64,000 nt of DNA from Alkalispirochaeta americana (GTDB lineage: Bacteria > Spirochaetota > Spirochaetia > DSM-27196 > Alkalispirochaetaceae): assembly GCF_900156105.1 (NCBI RefSeq), contig NZ_FTMS01000004.1, forward strand, positions 141,450-205,449, in the 5' to 3' direction. A program made the translations under genes and the position numbers. The stretch's first letter is position 1. Every line of letters starts with the position of its first letter. This document shows positions 8,867-18,108 of the stretch, piece by piece. The notes beneath the pieces are model-generated. The model saw only the letters and a program-made list of their open reading frames with translations. It made no database searches and was not told the DNA's origin.

Positions 8867-9697
8867 CTAGTTCCAGAGCTGGCCGCCCCAGAAAACCAGA
8901 CTTCCCCTGTGGCGGGAGTAGAGGGTAATGAAGGCAATCCCCGAGGCCAGGGCGATCACATAGAGGAGATCCCTGAAGCCGAGGCGGGTCTGACGGTACC
9001 AGCTTCGGTTCCTGCCGGTGAAGGCTCGGGCTTCCATGGCATCGGCGGCCCGGCCGGCCCGGCGGATGCCGCTTACCAGGAGAGGGATCGTGAAGCGATA
9101 GCTTCTCTGGAAGACCCCCCGTGGACCCGGAAGGGACGACGTTCCTCGTACCTGGTGGGCGTTGCGGATCATGGCGATCTCGGAATGGAGGGTCGGTAAA
9201 TAGCGGTAGGCTGCAAGAGCGCTGTAGGCAAGGCGGGGAGGAAGGTGCAGCTGGTGAACCAGGCTCAGAATAAAATCTGTGGGGTTTGTGGTTGCCACGA
9301 AAAGGAGTGAGTAGATACCAAACCCCAGGGAGCGGATACCAAAGCTGACCCCGTTGCGCACCCCGGTGCGGTAAAACCGGAGGGGGCCGAGAGTCAAAAG
9401 GATATCTGCGCCGGCTTCGGTTCCGTCGGCAAGGCGAGGCAGAAGGGCGTTCATCCAGAAGAAACCGATTCCGAAGAGAAAAAAGGGAATCAGTCCCCGC
9501 AGGATCAGCCCCGGGGGTATTCTTCCTGGCCCCAGGGTGAGAAGCAGCCCGAAAAGGGCGATACCAGTCAGGGTAAGGGGATCAAAAATCAGGGAGGTGA
9601 AGAGCATCACCACCACGCTGGAAAGAAGTTTTACCGCGGGGTTCAGGTGATGCAGCGGCGACGTCTCCTGGTAGTGCTCAAAGATGGCATGGTTCAT
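8867..9697 (-). CDS. ykoC: ECF transporter transmembrane (T) component, YkoC/CbiQ type
   Basis: 276 residues with four to five hydrophobic segments and the cytoplasmic coupling region of EcfT proteins, including RRAGRAADAMEARAF, corresponding to the Ala-Arg motifs that contact the ATPases. ATG start with AAGGAG eight bases upstream; it overlaps the end of the ATPase gene by 20 bases. Last gene of the thiamine-type ECF operon. The symbol follows Bacillus subtilis ykoFEDC gene order. Confidence 0.88.
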   Translation of the reverse strand: MNHAIFEHYQETSPLHHLNPAVKLLSSVVVMLFTSLIFDPLTLTGIALFGLLLTLGPGRIPPGLILRGLIPFFLFGIGFFWMNALLPRLADGTEAGADILLTLGPLRFYRTGVRNGVSFGIRSLGFGIYSLLFVATTNPTDFILSLVHQLHLPPRLAYSALAAYRYLPTLHSEIAMIRNAHQVRGTSSLPGPRGVFQRSYRFTIPLLVSGIRRAGRAADAMEARAFTGRNRSWYRQTRLGFRDLLYVIALASGIAFITLYSRHRGSLVFWGGQLWN

Positions 9698-11384
9698 AGT
9701 GATGACTCCTTGGGGACAGGGCTTTGTGAAGGTGGTAGCGCGAGGGAGGAATAAGCCCGCCCCGGTGAAGAAGTGCCTCCCGGGCGAAGACGTCCTCTGG
9801 CGTTCCCTCCAGGGCGATGACCCCATCCAGAAGCAGGGCAACCCGGTGCGCCCGGGACCAGATCAGGTCCATGTCGTGGGTGATAACCAGTACCGCTGTA
9901 TTCCGTGAAGCTAGGAGATCCAGAAGATTGAGAAGTTCTTCCAGGGCCCGGGGGTCCTGGCCAAAAGTAGGTTCGTCAAAAATCAGGAGCTTTCGGTGCG
10001 CCACCAGCATGGAGGCCGCCGAGAGACGGCGTTTCTGGCCGAAACTCAGGGAAAAGGGGTTGCGCCGGGCCAGATCGCCAAGGCCCAGGGTGTTCAGGGT
10101 CTCCCCGGTGCGTTCCCTGATCTCTGTGTCGTTGCATCCCTGCTGACGCAGGGTGAAAGCCACCTCTTCAAAAACCGAATCGGTCACAAACTGGTGTTCC
10201 GGATTTTGAAAGACAAAGCCTGCCCGGCGGGAGCGCTCCCGGAGGGGAATCCGCGAAAGGTCGCGACCCTCAAGAAATACCCGGCCTTTTTGGGGAGGGA
10301 TCAGGCCCATGGCTGTGGCGGCAAGGGTGCTTTTCCCGCTGCCGTTGGGGCCTGCCAGTGCGCAGAGTTCACCCGCCGCGAGGGAAAAGGAGAGATCCTT
10401 CAGAACGGGACCACCCGAGGAGGCCCGGGGATAGCTCACGGTTATCTTATCCAGGAAGAGGACGGGGTCGGGTTCTTCCGGGCTGCGGGGTGCGGGCTTT
10501 GCCGGCTGGCACCATTCCAGAAGGCCGGATCTGCCGGGCTGGTCCTGTTCCAGGGAACCCGCCAGCTTTTCCAGCGCCTCACGAAGCGGCAATTCTCCGA
10601 AGGAGGGCTCCAGCCCCGCCTGAAGGGCTGCGGCGCTTTCGGTGGGTATCCACACCTGGTGGCGGCGAAGCGTTTCGGCCCGGGACCCAAAGGCTTCCCG
10701 GGCGGGGAGATCCAGCGCGAGGCGGCCCTTCGAATCCAGGAGGAGTACCCTCGTTGCCAGGGAGGCCATCTCGTCCAGGCGGTGTTCTACCAGAAGGATC
10801 GCCAGCTCCCGGCGACGGCGGGAGATATCCAGCAAGAGCTTGCTCACCTCCCGGGCGCCCCGGGGATCCAGGTTCGCCGTGGGCTCATCGAGAACCAGCA
10901 GATCCGGTTCCATGGCAAGAATTGCACCGATCACCAGGCGTTGCTTCATTCCCCCCGAGAGCAGCTCTACGCGGCAACTCCGGTATTCGCCAAGGCCCAC
11001 CTGCTCCAGCGCTGTGGCAATGCGGTGGTCCATCTCTTTCGGAGGTATCCCCAGATTTTCCAGACCAAAGGCGATCTCTTCTTCCACAGTAAGCATCGTC
11101 AACTGGCTGTCGGGATCCTGAAAAACCACACCGACCCTGTGCGAGAGCTCTCCCGGGGAAGAATGGATCGTCGGGAGGTTCTGCACCGCGATGTGGCCCT
11201 GAAGCTCCGCCTCGTGGCTGTGGGGAATCAGGCCTATGAGAGAGGAAACGAGGGTGCTCTTTCCGCTTCCGCTGGAGCCCAGAAGAAGAACCCGTTCTCC
11301 CGGGGCCAGACGAAAGGAGATATCCCGGAGGACCTGCTCCGGCTCCTCCCCGTAGCGTACCCCGAAGGATCGTGCCTCAATCAT
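9678..11384 (-). CDS. ykoD: ECF transporter double ATPase, YkoD type
   Basis: 568 residues with two fused ABC domains. First half: Walker A GSSGSGKST, signature LLSGGMKQR, Walker B LLVLDEPTANLD. Second half: Walker A GPNGSGKST, signature-like LSFGQKRR, Walker B LLIFDEPTFGQD. A fused EcfA-EcfA' is characteristic of YkoD/ThiY-like systems. The ATG overlaps the S-component gene by eight bases, which suggests translational coupling; no strong ribosome site is seen. An upstream in-frame extension would run through the neighbour's repeat tail and is rejected. Confidence 0.92.
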   Translation of the reverse strand: MIEARSFGVRYGEEPEQVLRDISFRLAPGERVLLLGSSGSGKSTLVSSLIGLIPHSHEAELQGHIAVQNLPTIHSSPGELSHRVGVVFQDPDSQLTMLTVEEEIAFGLENLGIPPKEMDHRIATALEQVGLGEYRSCRVELLSGGMKQRLVIGAILAMEPDLLVLDEPTANLDPRGAREVSKLLLDISRRRRELAILLVEHRLDEMASLATRVLLLDSKGRLALDLPAREAFGSRAETLRRHQVWIPTESAAALQAGLEPSFGELPLREALEKLAGSLEQDQPGRSGLLEWCQPAKPAPRSPEEPDPVLFLDKITVSYPRASSGGPVLKDLSFSLAAGELCALAGPNGSGKSTLAATAMGLIPPQKGRVFLEGRDLSRIPLRERSRRAGFVFQNPEHQFVTDSVFEEVAFTLRQQGCNDTEIRERTGETLNTLGLGDLARRNPFSLSFGQKRRLSAASMLVAHRKLLIFDEPTFGQDPRALEELLNLLDLLASRNTAVLVITHDMDLIWSRAHRVALLLDGVIALEGTPEDVFAREALLHRGGLIPPSRYHLHKALSPRSHHYEPCHL

Positions 11385-12060
11385 CGGATGACGGGGCACC
11401 AGAAGAAGGAGCACCAGAAGAAGGAGCACCGGAGGATCGCGAGACGGCAAGGCCCGTGGTGACCCCCGTACGGACCACCGCCCGGGCCAGGTACCAGGCC
11501 ACAACTCCCCCCAGGAGGGCGCCGCTGATCACCCGGACTACCAACATGGTCACGACCAGGGAAGGGGCCAACTGGTGGTAGCTGAAGCGGAACCAGGTGT
11601 AGACGAAACTGAAGAGCGCCGTGGAGATGCCGCAGGCGATCATCATGGGCAGGGAGTAGCGCTTCCATCTGGTCAGGGCCAGGGGAACCTCGCAGCCTGT
11701 GCCCTGGACCAGCCCTGTGAGAAGCATGATCGCTCCCGAAGGATTCCCTGCCAGAATCTGAACGGTCACCGACAGGAGCGCCGTCAGGAGTCCGGCAAAG
11801 GGTTTGCGCAGCAGATAGGCGGCGAAGATCGAGCTGCTGTACCAGAACCCCATGACGATATCCATTGCCAGAGGCCCGATGAAGGACTGGAGGATGAGCC
11901 AGACCTGTACCCAGGCCAGGTGGAGAAAGGCGAAGACCACGCTGATCACGGCGAGAACGACGGTTTCGCGCATGGTCCAGGAGGGCCTGGCCCGGGAAGG
12001 CTCGGTCCGGAAAGAAGCGGAGGTCGAAAATCGGGGCGAAGGGTGTTCAGTTTTGTTCAC
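11377..12060 (-). CDS. ykoE: ECF transporter S component, YkoE family (thiamine/HMP specificity)
   Basis: 227 residues with about five to six membrane helices (AVISVVFAFLHLAWVQVW through LLGGVVAWYLA). It matches the YkoE family in character and in its place between a YkoF-like and a YkoD-like protein. GTG start with AGGAG seven bases upstream, overlapping the ykoF-like gene by 14 bases. The C-terminus ends in three SSGAP pentapeptides encoded by a 15-base DNA repeat, probably dispensable. Substrate is inferred from the TPP riboswitch upstream. Confidence 0.85.
   Translation of the reverse strand: MNKTEHPSPRFSTSASFRTEPSRARPSWTMRETVVLAVISVVFAFLHLAWVQVWLILQSFIGPLAMDIVMGFWYSSSIFAAYLLRKPFAGLLTALLSVTVQILAGNPSGAIMLLTGLVQGTGCEVPLALTRWKRYSLPMMIACGISTALFSFVYTWFRFSYHQLAPSLVVTMLVVRVISGALLGGVVAWYLARAVVRTGVTTGLAVSRSSGAPSSGAPSSGAPSSDD
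11396..11440. repeat. 15-base in-frame tandem repeat in the YkoE-like tail
   Basis: GCACCAGAAGAAGGA is present at 11396-11410 and 11411-11425, with a degenerate third copy to 11440. On the coding strand it encodes SSGAP repeats at the C-terminus of the S component. The length is a multiple of three, so copy-number change keeps the frame. Confidence 0.85.
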
Positions 12061-12691
12061 GGGGTGACTCCTGAGTGGTTTTTTTCGAGGGACTCCCCTT
12101 GGACGCAGTCAGGTGAAGGACCACGTGGGGCGTACTGGCGGCTGCGGTTTCGAAGGTTTTGAGAATCGACGAGAAGACCTTCGAGAGATCGCCCTCCAGG
12201 CGGGTGCAGAAATGCTTGGCCCCGCCAAAGACTCCATCGTCCTGTACCGAGGAGATTGCCCGGGCGATGGTCGTCATGTAGCCGGGATCACCCAGAGGAT
12301 AAAGGGAGAAGTGGGCGCTCACGGGGATGCCCTGGTCCGGGGACGAAGGGTGATCCTCCCCGGGCTGATTCCGGTCTGGATCAGGGGGATGACATAGGGG
12401 ATCGTCGGGTTCTCCCGGGCATCCCCGGGAAAAGAGCGCCGAGAGTGTCACGTGACCTCCCCGGCGGCAAGCCTCGGCGTAGACCGTCTCCACGGCCTGG
12501 AATACGCGCCGGGGCGGGCCGATGACGAGGGTCGAAAGATCGTCGGTCTCGATACGAAGGTCCTGGGGTTTTCCCAGGGCCTTGATGGCGTCCAGGATTA
12601 CCGGAACGAAATTATCGCTCATGACGGAAATCGAAAACTGGCACCCGGAAAAAACCTGGTGCCCCGAGGACGAAGGCGATTCGGAACGCAT
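12047..12691 (-). CDS. ykoF: YkoF-family thiamine/HMP-binding protein
   Basis: 214 residues, two related ferredoxin-like halves: QFSISVMSDNFVPVILDAI in the first and HFSLYPLGDPGYMTTIARAI in the second, as in Bacillus YkoF. YkoF is a cytoplasmic thiamine-binding protein encoded with the YkoEDC transporter. The linker between halves is unusually rich in Pro, Asp and His. ATG with AGGGAGG upstream. First gene after the TPP riboswitch and its terminator, so repression by thiamine pyrophosphate is expected. Confidence 0.9.
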   Translation of the reverse strand: MRSESPSSSGHQVFSGCQFSISVMSDNFVPVILDAIKALGKPQDLRIETDDLSTLVIGPPRRVFQAVETVYAEACRRGGHVTLSALFSRGCPGEPDDPLCHPPDPDRNQPGEDHPSSPDQGIPVSAHFSLYPLGDPGYMTTIARAISSVQDDGVFGGAKHFCTRLEGDLSKVFSSILKTFETAAASTPHVVLHLTASKGSPSKKTTQESPREQN

Positions 12692-12735
12692 TGATACCTC
12701 CCTGCAGAAACATGTGATTACGTCGGGAGAGATGC

Positions 12736-12763
12736 AAAAAAAAGCGTCCCCTTTCGGAGACGC
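12736..12763 (-). terminator. Intrinsic terminator below the TPP aptamer
   Basis: On the minus strand an eight-pair stem GCGTCTCC/GGGGACGC with a GAAA tetraloop is followed by eight T residues. It lies between the TPP aptamer and ykoF, where a transcription-attenuation expression platform is expected. Confidence 0.88.
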
Positions 12764-12799
12764 CTCGCTGTTTTACCGGGACACACGGCCCCGGTATCG

Positions 12800-12891
12800 T
12801 CTCCCTACGCCGGCATTACCCGGATCAGGTTCTTCGGGTCGAGAGGTTTGCCCCTCTCATCTCAGCTCGCGGCGTTATAGCGAGCCCCCCG
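12800..12891 (-). promoter_or_regulatory. TPP riboswitch (THI element)
   Basis: Minus-strand sequence contains the conserved aptamer blocks: GGGG near the 5' side, GCTGAGATGAGAGG in the first arm, then GAACCTGATCCGGGTAATG and the closing CGTAGGGA. These match the thiamine-pyrophosphate element in order and spacing. The terminator and the ykoFEDC-type operon follow, so ligand binding should switch off thiamine-precursor uptake. Confidence 0.95.
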
Positions 12892-12952
12892 TTGTGTCTG
12901 TCAGACCCAAGCTACCGCCGATGGTCCGGGAGCGTCAAGTCTTCCTTTCCTG

Positions 12953-13948
12953 TTATGCGTTTCGCCAGTTACGGGGCTCCTTGGGGCGATTCTGAAGAAC
13001 CTCCTCGATCGCATCGATAACCCCCCGATCCAGCTTGGGAAGGATATCCAGGGCCTTCATGTTTTCCGTGACCTGCTCTGGCCGGGATGCTCCGGTGATA
13101 ACCGTGCTGACCTGGGGATTTTTCAGGGTCCAGGCGATCGCCAGCTGCGCCAGGGAGGCTCCCAGATCAGAAGCGATGGGGCGAAGCTTCTCTACCTTCT
13201 CTATTCGTGATCGTCCCTCGTCGGATTCGTAGATTTTCCGGAGCCATTCGTAGCCGGGAAGGGTGAGACGGCCATCGGTTATTCCCTGGCTGTATTTCCC
13301 CGTGAGGACCCCCGAAGCCAGAGGACTCCAGATGGTGGTTCCCAGACCGAAATCCCGGTAGAGCGGGGCGTACTCCACTTCCACCCGATCCCGGTGGAAC
13401 ATATTGTACTCGGGCTGTTCCATGGTGGGCGGGGTGAGTCCCAGACGATGAGCGGTTTCCCAGGCCTGGCGAATTTGCTCGCTGCTCCACTCGCTTGTTC
13501 CCCAGTAGAGAGCCCAGCCCCGGTCGATCACATGGTGCATGGCCCGGACCGTCTCCTCGATGGGGGTTTCCGGATCGGGGCGGTGGCAGAAGATGAGGTC
13601 CACGTATTCTACCTGGAGCCGCTCCAGGGCCGCCCTGGTTCCTTCCAGGATATGTTTTCGCGAGAGGCCCTGATCGTTCGGGCCGGAACCGCCCCAGAAG
13701 ATCTTGGTGGAAACCAGATAGTCCTTTCTGACCAGCCCCAGTTTCTTGATGGCCTGACCCATGACGATCTCGGACTGTCCGTTTTCGTAGACCTCGGCGT
13801 TATCGAAGAAGTTGACGCCCTGATCCAGGGCAGCTTTCATCTCTTCGGCGGCCAGATCGATATCAACCTGCTTGCCGAAGGTTACCCAGGAGCCAAAGGA
13901 GAGGGCCGATACCTTCAGCCCCGATGATCCCAAACGTCGGTATTCCAT
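12953..13948 (-). CDS. Aldo/keto reductase, potassium-channel beta-subunit-like (AKR6 group)
   Basis: 331 residues. TIM-barrel AKR motifs: [18 protein letters not shown] at the N-terminus, catalytic Asp/Tyr in [14 protein letters not shown], Lys in STKIFWGG, His in [13 protein letters not shown], and cofactor loop ending TGASRPEQV. Resemblance is to Kv-beta/YghZ-like NADPH-dependent reductases. The internal ATG chosen has AAAGGGG upstream; another ATG six codons earlier has none. Physiological substrate unknown; such enzymes often reduce toxic aldehydes or methylglyoxal. Confidence 0.9.
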   Translation of the reverse strand: MEYRRLGSSGLKVSALSFGSWVTFGKQVDIDLAAEEMKAALDQGVNFFDNAEVYENGQSEIVMGQAIKKLGLVRKDYLVSTKIFWGGSGPNDQGLSRKHILEGTRAALERLQVEYVDLIFCHRPDPETPIEETVRAMHHVIDRGWALYWGTSEWSSEQIRQAWETAHRLGLTPPTMEQPEYNMFHRDRVEVEYAPLYRDFGLGTTIWSPLASGVLTGKYSQGITDGRLTLPGYEWLRKIYESDEGRSRIEKVEKLRPIASDLGASLAQLAIAWTLKNPQVSTVITGASRPEQVTENMKALDILPKLDRGVIDAIEEVLQNRPKEPRNWRNA

Positions 13949-14115
13949 AGTGCGAACCCCTTTCATGCGGTGTTTTGGCTAATGTGCTCCGGGACCGATT
14001 CCCGGATACTCATCATAACATACGAATCGGGATGGCCTGGAGGCTACCGGAAAACGAAGCAGAAGGGGGGTTGCCGAAGGGCCGACGGGGTGGTAATGTA
14101 TGAGCAGGCGATCAT

Positions 14116-16320
14116 ATGAATGAAATTAAAACTTTTCGCGTGGCGGGTCTGTCCTGCTCGAATTGCGCTGCCCTGATAGAAGAGGCAGCGGGAAAGCTTC
14201 CCGGGGTGGCTGCTGCCTCGGTTCATATTGGCACGGGAGTCCTTCGCCTTGAAAAGGCGGAGCAGCACAACCGGGAGAACCAGGCACCATCCTTTGATCA
14301 GCTTGATCGGCTGGTACGTTCAATAGAACCGGGGGCATCGCTTCTGAGTCCCTCCGGGGAGGACGATCAGGCTCCGGTAGCCGAGGGGGCACCCGGGGAT
14401 GCACAGAAAAAACATGGCTTTTCTCTTCGATCCCTGGACAGCCAGAGCCGGGTGCGTTTTGCCTTGACCGGGAGCGCGGCGGGTTTTTTCCTGCTGGGTT
14501 TTCTGGTTGATCAGCCTCTGCTCTTTGTTGTTGCCTACGTTCTTGCGGGATTTTCCGTGATCCTTCGGGCGGGCCGGACGCTTTTGGCTGGACGGCCCTT
14601 GGATGAGAGCATGCTCATGACTGTGGCAACCCTGGGCGCCTGGTTTCTTGGCGAGGGAGCCGAGGCGGCGGCGGTGATGGTTTTTTATCAGGTGGGGGAT
14701 ACCTTGCAGGCCGCTGCGGTCCAGAGAAGCCGGGGTGCGGTGAAGTCTCTTCTGGACCTTCGGCCTGCCACGGCCCGGTTGCTCCAGGGGGATGAGGAGA
14801 GCCTGGTGGCTGCTGGCTCGGTTCGGGAGGGAGACTTGCTGGTGTGCCTGCCCGGCGAGCGGGTTCCTGTTGACGGGGTCCTGGAGCAGGGATGTTGCGC
14901 GGTGGATACCTCGGCGATTACCGGGGAGTCCTTGCCCCGGCGTCTTGATCAGGGCGATGCCGTGAGAGCCGGTTCGGTCGTGACCGATGCACGGGTGGTG
15001 ATCAGGGCCGTTGCGGAGGAATCGGAATCCACCGTGGCCAGGATGATCTCCCTGGTAGAAGAGGCTGCCTCGAGGAAGGCCCGGACAGAACAGATCATGA
15101 CTCGTCTTGCCCGGGTTTACACCCCTTTGGTGGTTGTCGGGGCGGTGATTCTGGCGGTTCTTCCCCCTCTGGCGGGTTTTGGTTCTTTTTCCCTCTGGGG
15201 ATACCGGGCGCTGGTCTTTCTGGTGGTCTCCTGCCCCTGTGCGCTGGTCGTTTCCATTCCTCTGGCCTACTTCGCGGGAATCGGGGCAGCCTCCCGCAGG
15301 GGTATTCTGGTCAAGGGAGGTTCTTTCCTGGACGTGCTGGCAGGGCTTACCCGGGTGGTCTTTGACAAAACAGGAACGGTTACGACCGGTTCTTTTGCGG
15401 TGAGCCAGGTCGTTCCCGCTCCGGGGGTTGATCGCCAGGAGCTGGTGGAGGCAGCTTTTCGGGCTGCCCGTTCGTCGAATCATCCTGTTTCCCGGGGAGT
15501 GGTTTCCTTTATTACTGCTGCCAGAGATATTTCTGTTACCACGGAGGATCTGGAGACCCGGGCTCGGCAGGACGAGGTTCGGGAGACTCCCGGCCGGGGA
15601 ACCACGGTTTTTCCGGGGGAAGATTCGGTGATTCAGGAGGTTATCCGGGGCGGTTCAGCAAGGCATCTCAGGGAGGAGGCGGGGCTTGAATCCGGCGGAG
15701 AGGGCGATCTGGAGGGGTCTCCTTTCCACGTGGCCCGGGGAGATCGCTATCTGGGGTATCTGCTTCTGAACGATGAGTTGCGCCCCGGGGTGGTTCAGGC
15801 GGTGGAGCGGTTGCGGAGTCAGGGAATCGGGGAGATTTTTCTCTTCAGCGGGGACAGCAGGAAAGCTGTGGAGCGTGTTGGTTCCCTCTTGGGGGTCGAT
15901 CGTGCCATGGGAGAACTTCTGCCCCACCAGAAGGTCCAGGAGATGGAAGGTCTGGTGGAAGAGGGTATCCCCGGGGGGATCGCCTTTTTGGGCGACGGGA
16001 TCAACGATGCCGCTGTGATCGCCCGGGCGGATCTGGGGGTCTCCCTGGGTGGAGCAGGGAGCGATGCCGCCGTGGAGGCTGCTGATCTGGTGCTCATGGG
16101 GGACGATCCGGGACTTTTGTCCGAGGGAATCGGGATAGCCCGCCGCACCCGGAGCGTGGTGTTCCAGAACATCGTGGCAGCTCTGGGGATCAAAGCTGCC
16201 GTTATGGTTGCTGCCGCGTTGGGGGTGGCCTCGCTCTGGATGGCCGTCTTTGCCGACGTGGGTGTCACGGTTCTTACCGTCCTGAACACCCTGCGGATAC
16301 TTCTCAGGCCACGCCGTTGA
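14116..16320 (+). CDS. zntA: Zn/Cd/Pb-exporting P1B-type ATPase
   Basis: 734 residues. N-terminal heavy-metal domain with GLSCSNC (C14, C17); membrane CPC at residues 373-375; phosphorylation site DKTGT at D417; ATP-binding/hinge motif GDGINDAAV. The last membrane helix carries an Asp in FADVGVTVL, which places it with Zn/Cd/Pb pumps rather than copper pumps. Inner-membrane efflux pump. Divergent from the aldo/keto reductase; its 3' end overlaps the convergent chemoreceptor gene by 17 bases. No metal regulator gene lies beside it. The symbol denotes the family; it could equally be called cadA. Confidence 0.92.
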   Translation: MNEIKTFRVAGLSCSNCAALIEEAAGKLPGVAAASVHIGTGVLRLEKAEQHNRENQAPSFDQLDRLVRSIEPGASLLSPSGEDDQAPVAEGAPGDAQKKHGFSLRSLDSQSRVRFALTGSAAGFFLLGFLVDQPLLFVVAYVLAGFSVILRAGRTLLAGRPLDESMLMTVATLGAWFLGEGAEAAAVMVFYQVGDTLQAAAVQRSRGAVKSLLDLRPATARLLQGDEESLVAAGSVREGDLLVCLPGERVPVDGVLEQGCCAVDTSAITGESLPRRLDQGDAVRAGSVVTDARVVIRAVAEESESTVARMISLVEEAASRKARTEQIMTRLARVYTPLVVVGAVILAVLPPLAGFGSFSLWGYRALVFLVVSCPCALVVSIPLAYFAGIGAASRRGILVKGGSFLDVLAGLTRVVFDKTGTVTTGSFAVSQVVPAPGVDRQELVEAAFRAARSSNHPVSRGVVSFITAARDISVTTEDLETRARQDEVRETPGRGTTVFPGEDSVIQEVIRGGSARHLREEAGLESGGEGDLEGSPFHVARGDRYLGYLLLNDELRPGVVQAVERLRSQGIGEIFLFSGDSRKAVERVGSLLGVDRAMGELLPHQKVQEMEGLVEEGIPGGIAFLGDGINDAAVIARADLGVSLGGAGSDAAVEAADLVLMGDDPGLLSEGIGIARRTRSVVFQNIVAALGIKAAVMVAAALGVASLWMAVFADVGVTVLTVLNTLRILLRPRR

Positions 16321-17992
16321 TGTACATGGTGCGGGCTATCTCGTTGACCACGGTTTCTACGGTGGTAACGGTTTCTTCCAGGACGGCTGCCTGCCGGGAA
16401 ATTCCCCCGGTCCGTTCCTGGAGCGCCCGGGTGGAGGCGTCGATGCTCTGGATCGCCTCGACCATGCGCGCCCGCCCCTCGTTCATCTCCCGGGAGGCTC
16501 CCGAGACTTCGTCGGTAATTGTTACCATGTGGTGCAACGCCTTGGTCACCTCGGTGCTGCCCGCTGCCTGTTCGCTCATGGCTCCGTTTATCTCCTGCTC
16601 CCGGTTTCGCACCTCCTGAATGAGTTCGTCCAGACGGAGGATCGTCTCTTGCGCCTTTCCGCTGGTGTCAACGCAGTGCCCGATCTTGGAGCGAACCGAT
16701 TTGAGTCGGCCCGAAATGGTTTTTGCCTGGGTTGCAGAGTTTTCGGCCAGCTTGCGGATCTCTCCGGCCACCACGGAGAAGCCCTGGCCGAACTCTCCTG
16801 CGTGGGCCGCCTCGATAGCGGCGTTCATCGCCAGAAGGTTTGTCTGGGAGGCGAGAGCTGCGATGATCCCGTTGGCCTCGTTCAGAGCGATGGAGTCGCT
16901 GGATATCTCCTGAACGATGGTAACCACCTCCTGCATCATGGTGTTCCCCGTTTTGGATCGCTGGTCCAGCTCGGAGAATCGCTCCGCGTTGGAAGCAAGA
17001 AGTTTTTGCAGGGAGAGGATGTTGGCCACCATTTCTTCTATGGCGGCCGAGGCCTCTTCTACCATGGTGGACTGATCCTGGATCTGAGAAGAGAGAGACT
17101 CGATGGACCGGCTCATCTGCTCCACGGCGCTTACCGCTTCCCGGGTATCGGTTCCCTGGGTTTCTGTGGCCTCGATCATGGCCGTCACCGCCTCGGCGAT
17201 GTATTCTGTGACGGCTCGGGTTTTTTCCACGTTCGTCTCGAGCTGCGTCCGGGACGAGAGAAGCTCCTTGAGAGAGGAGAGCATTTCCCGCATATTGCTT
17301 TCGGCGGCGTAGACGCTCTGGCGGATTTCTGTGAGATTTGTGGACCCCGGGTTCTGGGGGTCGATCACCAGGGGCGTGCTGGGAGGAAGATCCAGCAGGT
17401 TGGGGAAGATCTTCCGGGTGGTGCGCAGACGTATATCCACGCCGCAGACCCCCAGGATTTCCCCCTCCCGGAAGATGGGGGTAGCCATGGTAGTCATGAG
17501 CACCTGCTCACCCTTCAGGTCGTACTCGAAGGGCTCCAGTAATTCCAGGTGTCCGCTCTTTTGGGGAAGGATAAAAAAGTGCTCTTCCTCGATGTTGGGG
17601 AGTTGCATCTCCAGGATATCTTCTCCCTCCCGGTAGAGGTAGGGACAGTGATGGCCGTGGGAAACTTCCCGGAGCGTTCCCGGTTTCAGGGCAACCCACA
17701 CTCCGAAAAAGCTGGTGTTCGAGAGGAGCATCGCCTCGAGGTGTTTTCGAATCTGCCCCGTGGCGGTATCGCTGGTCCATTTTCCGGCTTCTTCCTGAAG
17801 ACTCCCGGTTGCGGTTACGGCTGTGCTGATCACGCCGTAATCGGGAATGAGATTGTCCCGGATGAAGGAGGCGATTTCCCTGAGCTCCTGCCGGTGAATC
17901 CGCCTGGTGCGAAGGCCGACAACGAGGAGAAGCAGAGCAATCCCGAAGGACACCGCAGCAACGAGAAAGGCGGATATTGTCAAAAGAGTCAT
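16304..17992 (-). CDS. Methyl-accepting chemotaxis protein with Cache-type sensor
   Basis: 562 residues. One N-terminal membrane helix (about 5-27), then a Cache-like sensory region (about 35-220, with FFGVWVALKPG and MATPIFREGEILGVCGVDIRL). A long helical signalling domain follows, with tip [20 protein letters not shown]. No second transmembrane helix or HAMP domain is evident between sensor and signalling region, so the sensor may lie on the cytoplasmic side, which is unusual. ATG preceded by GGGAGG. Ligand unknown. Confidence 0.9.
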   Translation of the reverse strand: MTLLTISAFLVAAVSFGIALLLLVVGLRTRRIHRQELREIASFIRDNLIPDYGVISTAVTATGSLQEEAGKWTSDTATGQIRKHLEAMLLSNTSFFGVWVALKPGTLREVSHGHHCPYLYREGEDILEMQLPNIEEEHFFILPQKSGHLELLEPFEYDLKGEQVLMTTMATPIFREGEILGVCGVDIRLRTTRKIFPNLLDLPPSTPLVIDPQNPGSTNLTEIRQSVYAAESNMREMLSSLKELLSSRTQLETNVEKTRAVTEYIAEAVTAMIEATETQGTDTREAVSAVEQMSRSIESLSSQIQDQSTMVEEASAAIEEMVANILSLQKLLASNAERFSELDQRSKTGNTMMQEVVTIVQEISSDSIALNEANGIIAALASQTNLLAMNAAIEAAHAGEFGQGFSVVAGEIRKLAENSATQAKTISGRLKSVRSKIGHCVDTSGKAQETILRLDELIQEVRNREQEINGAMSEQAAGSTEVTKALHHMVTITDEVSGASREMNEGRARMVEAIQSIDASTRALQERTGGISRQAAVLEETVTTVETVVNEIARTMYINGVA

Positions 17993-18108
17993 TGGTTTGT
18001 ACCTCCCGATAAAGTATGGTGCGTTCCGGGAAATTATTCCAGGTTCGGAAAACCAGGCCGGAGAGGAAGAACTGGATTGCCGCTATCCTTCTTGCTAGAA
18101 TGTGCCCC

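Noticed and set aside
9996..11462. A 488-codon plus-strand open frame opposite the double ATPase
   Set aside because: Antisense to a gene with two complete ABC domains; no start signal or family features.
14000..14100. Imperfect inverted repeat around CGATTC and GAATCGGG before the P-type ATPase
   Set aside because: The arms are short and separated by over 20 bases, and the positions do not fit a known metal-regulator operator.
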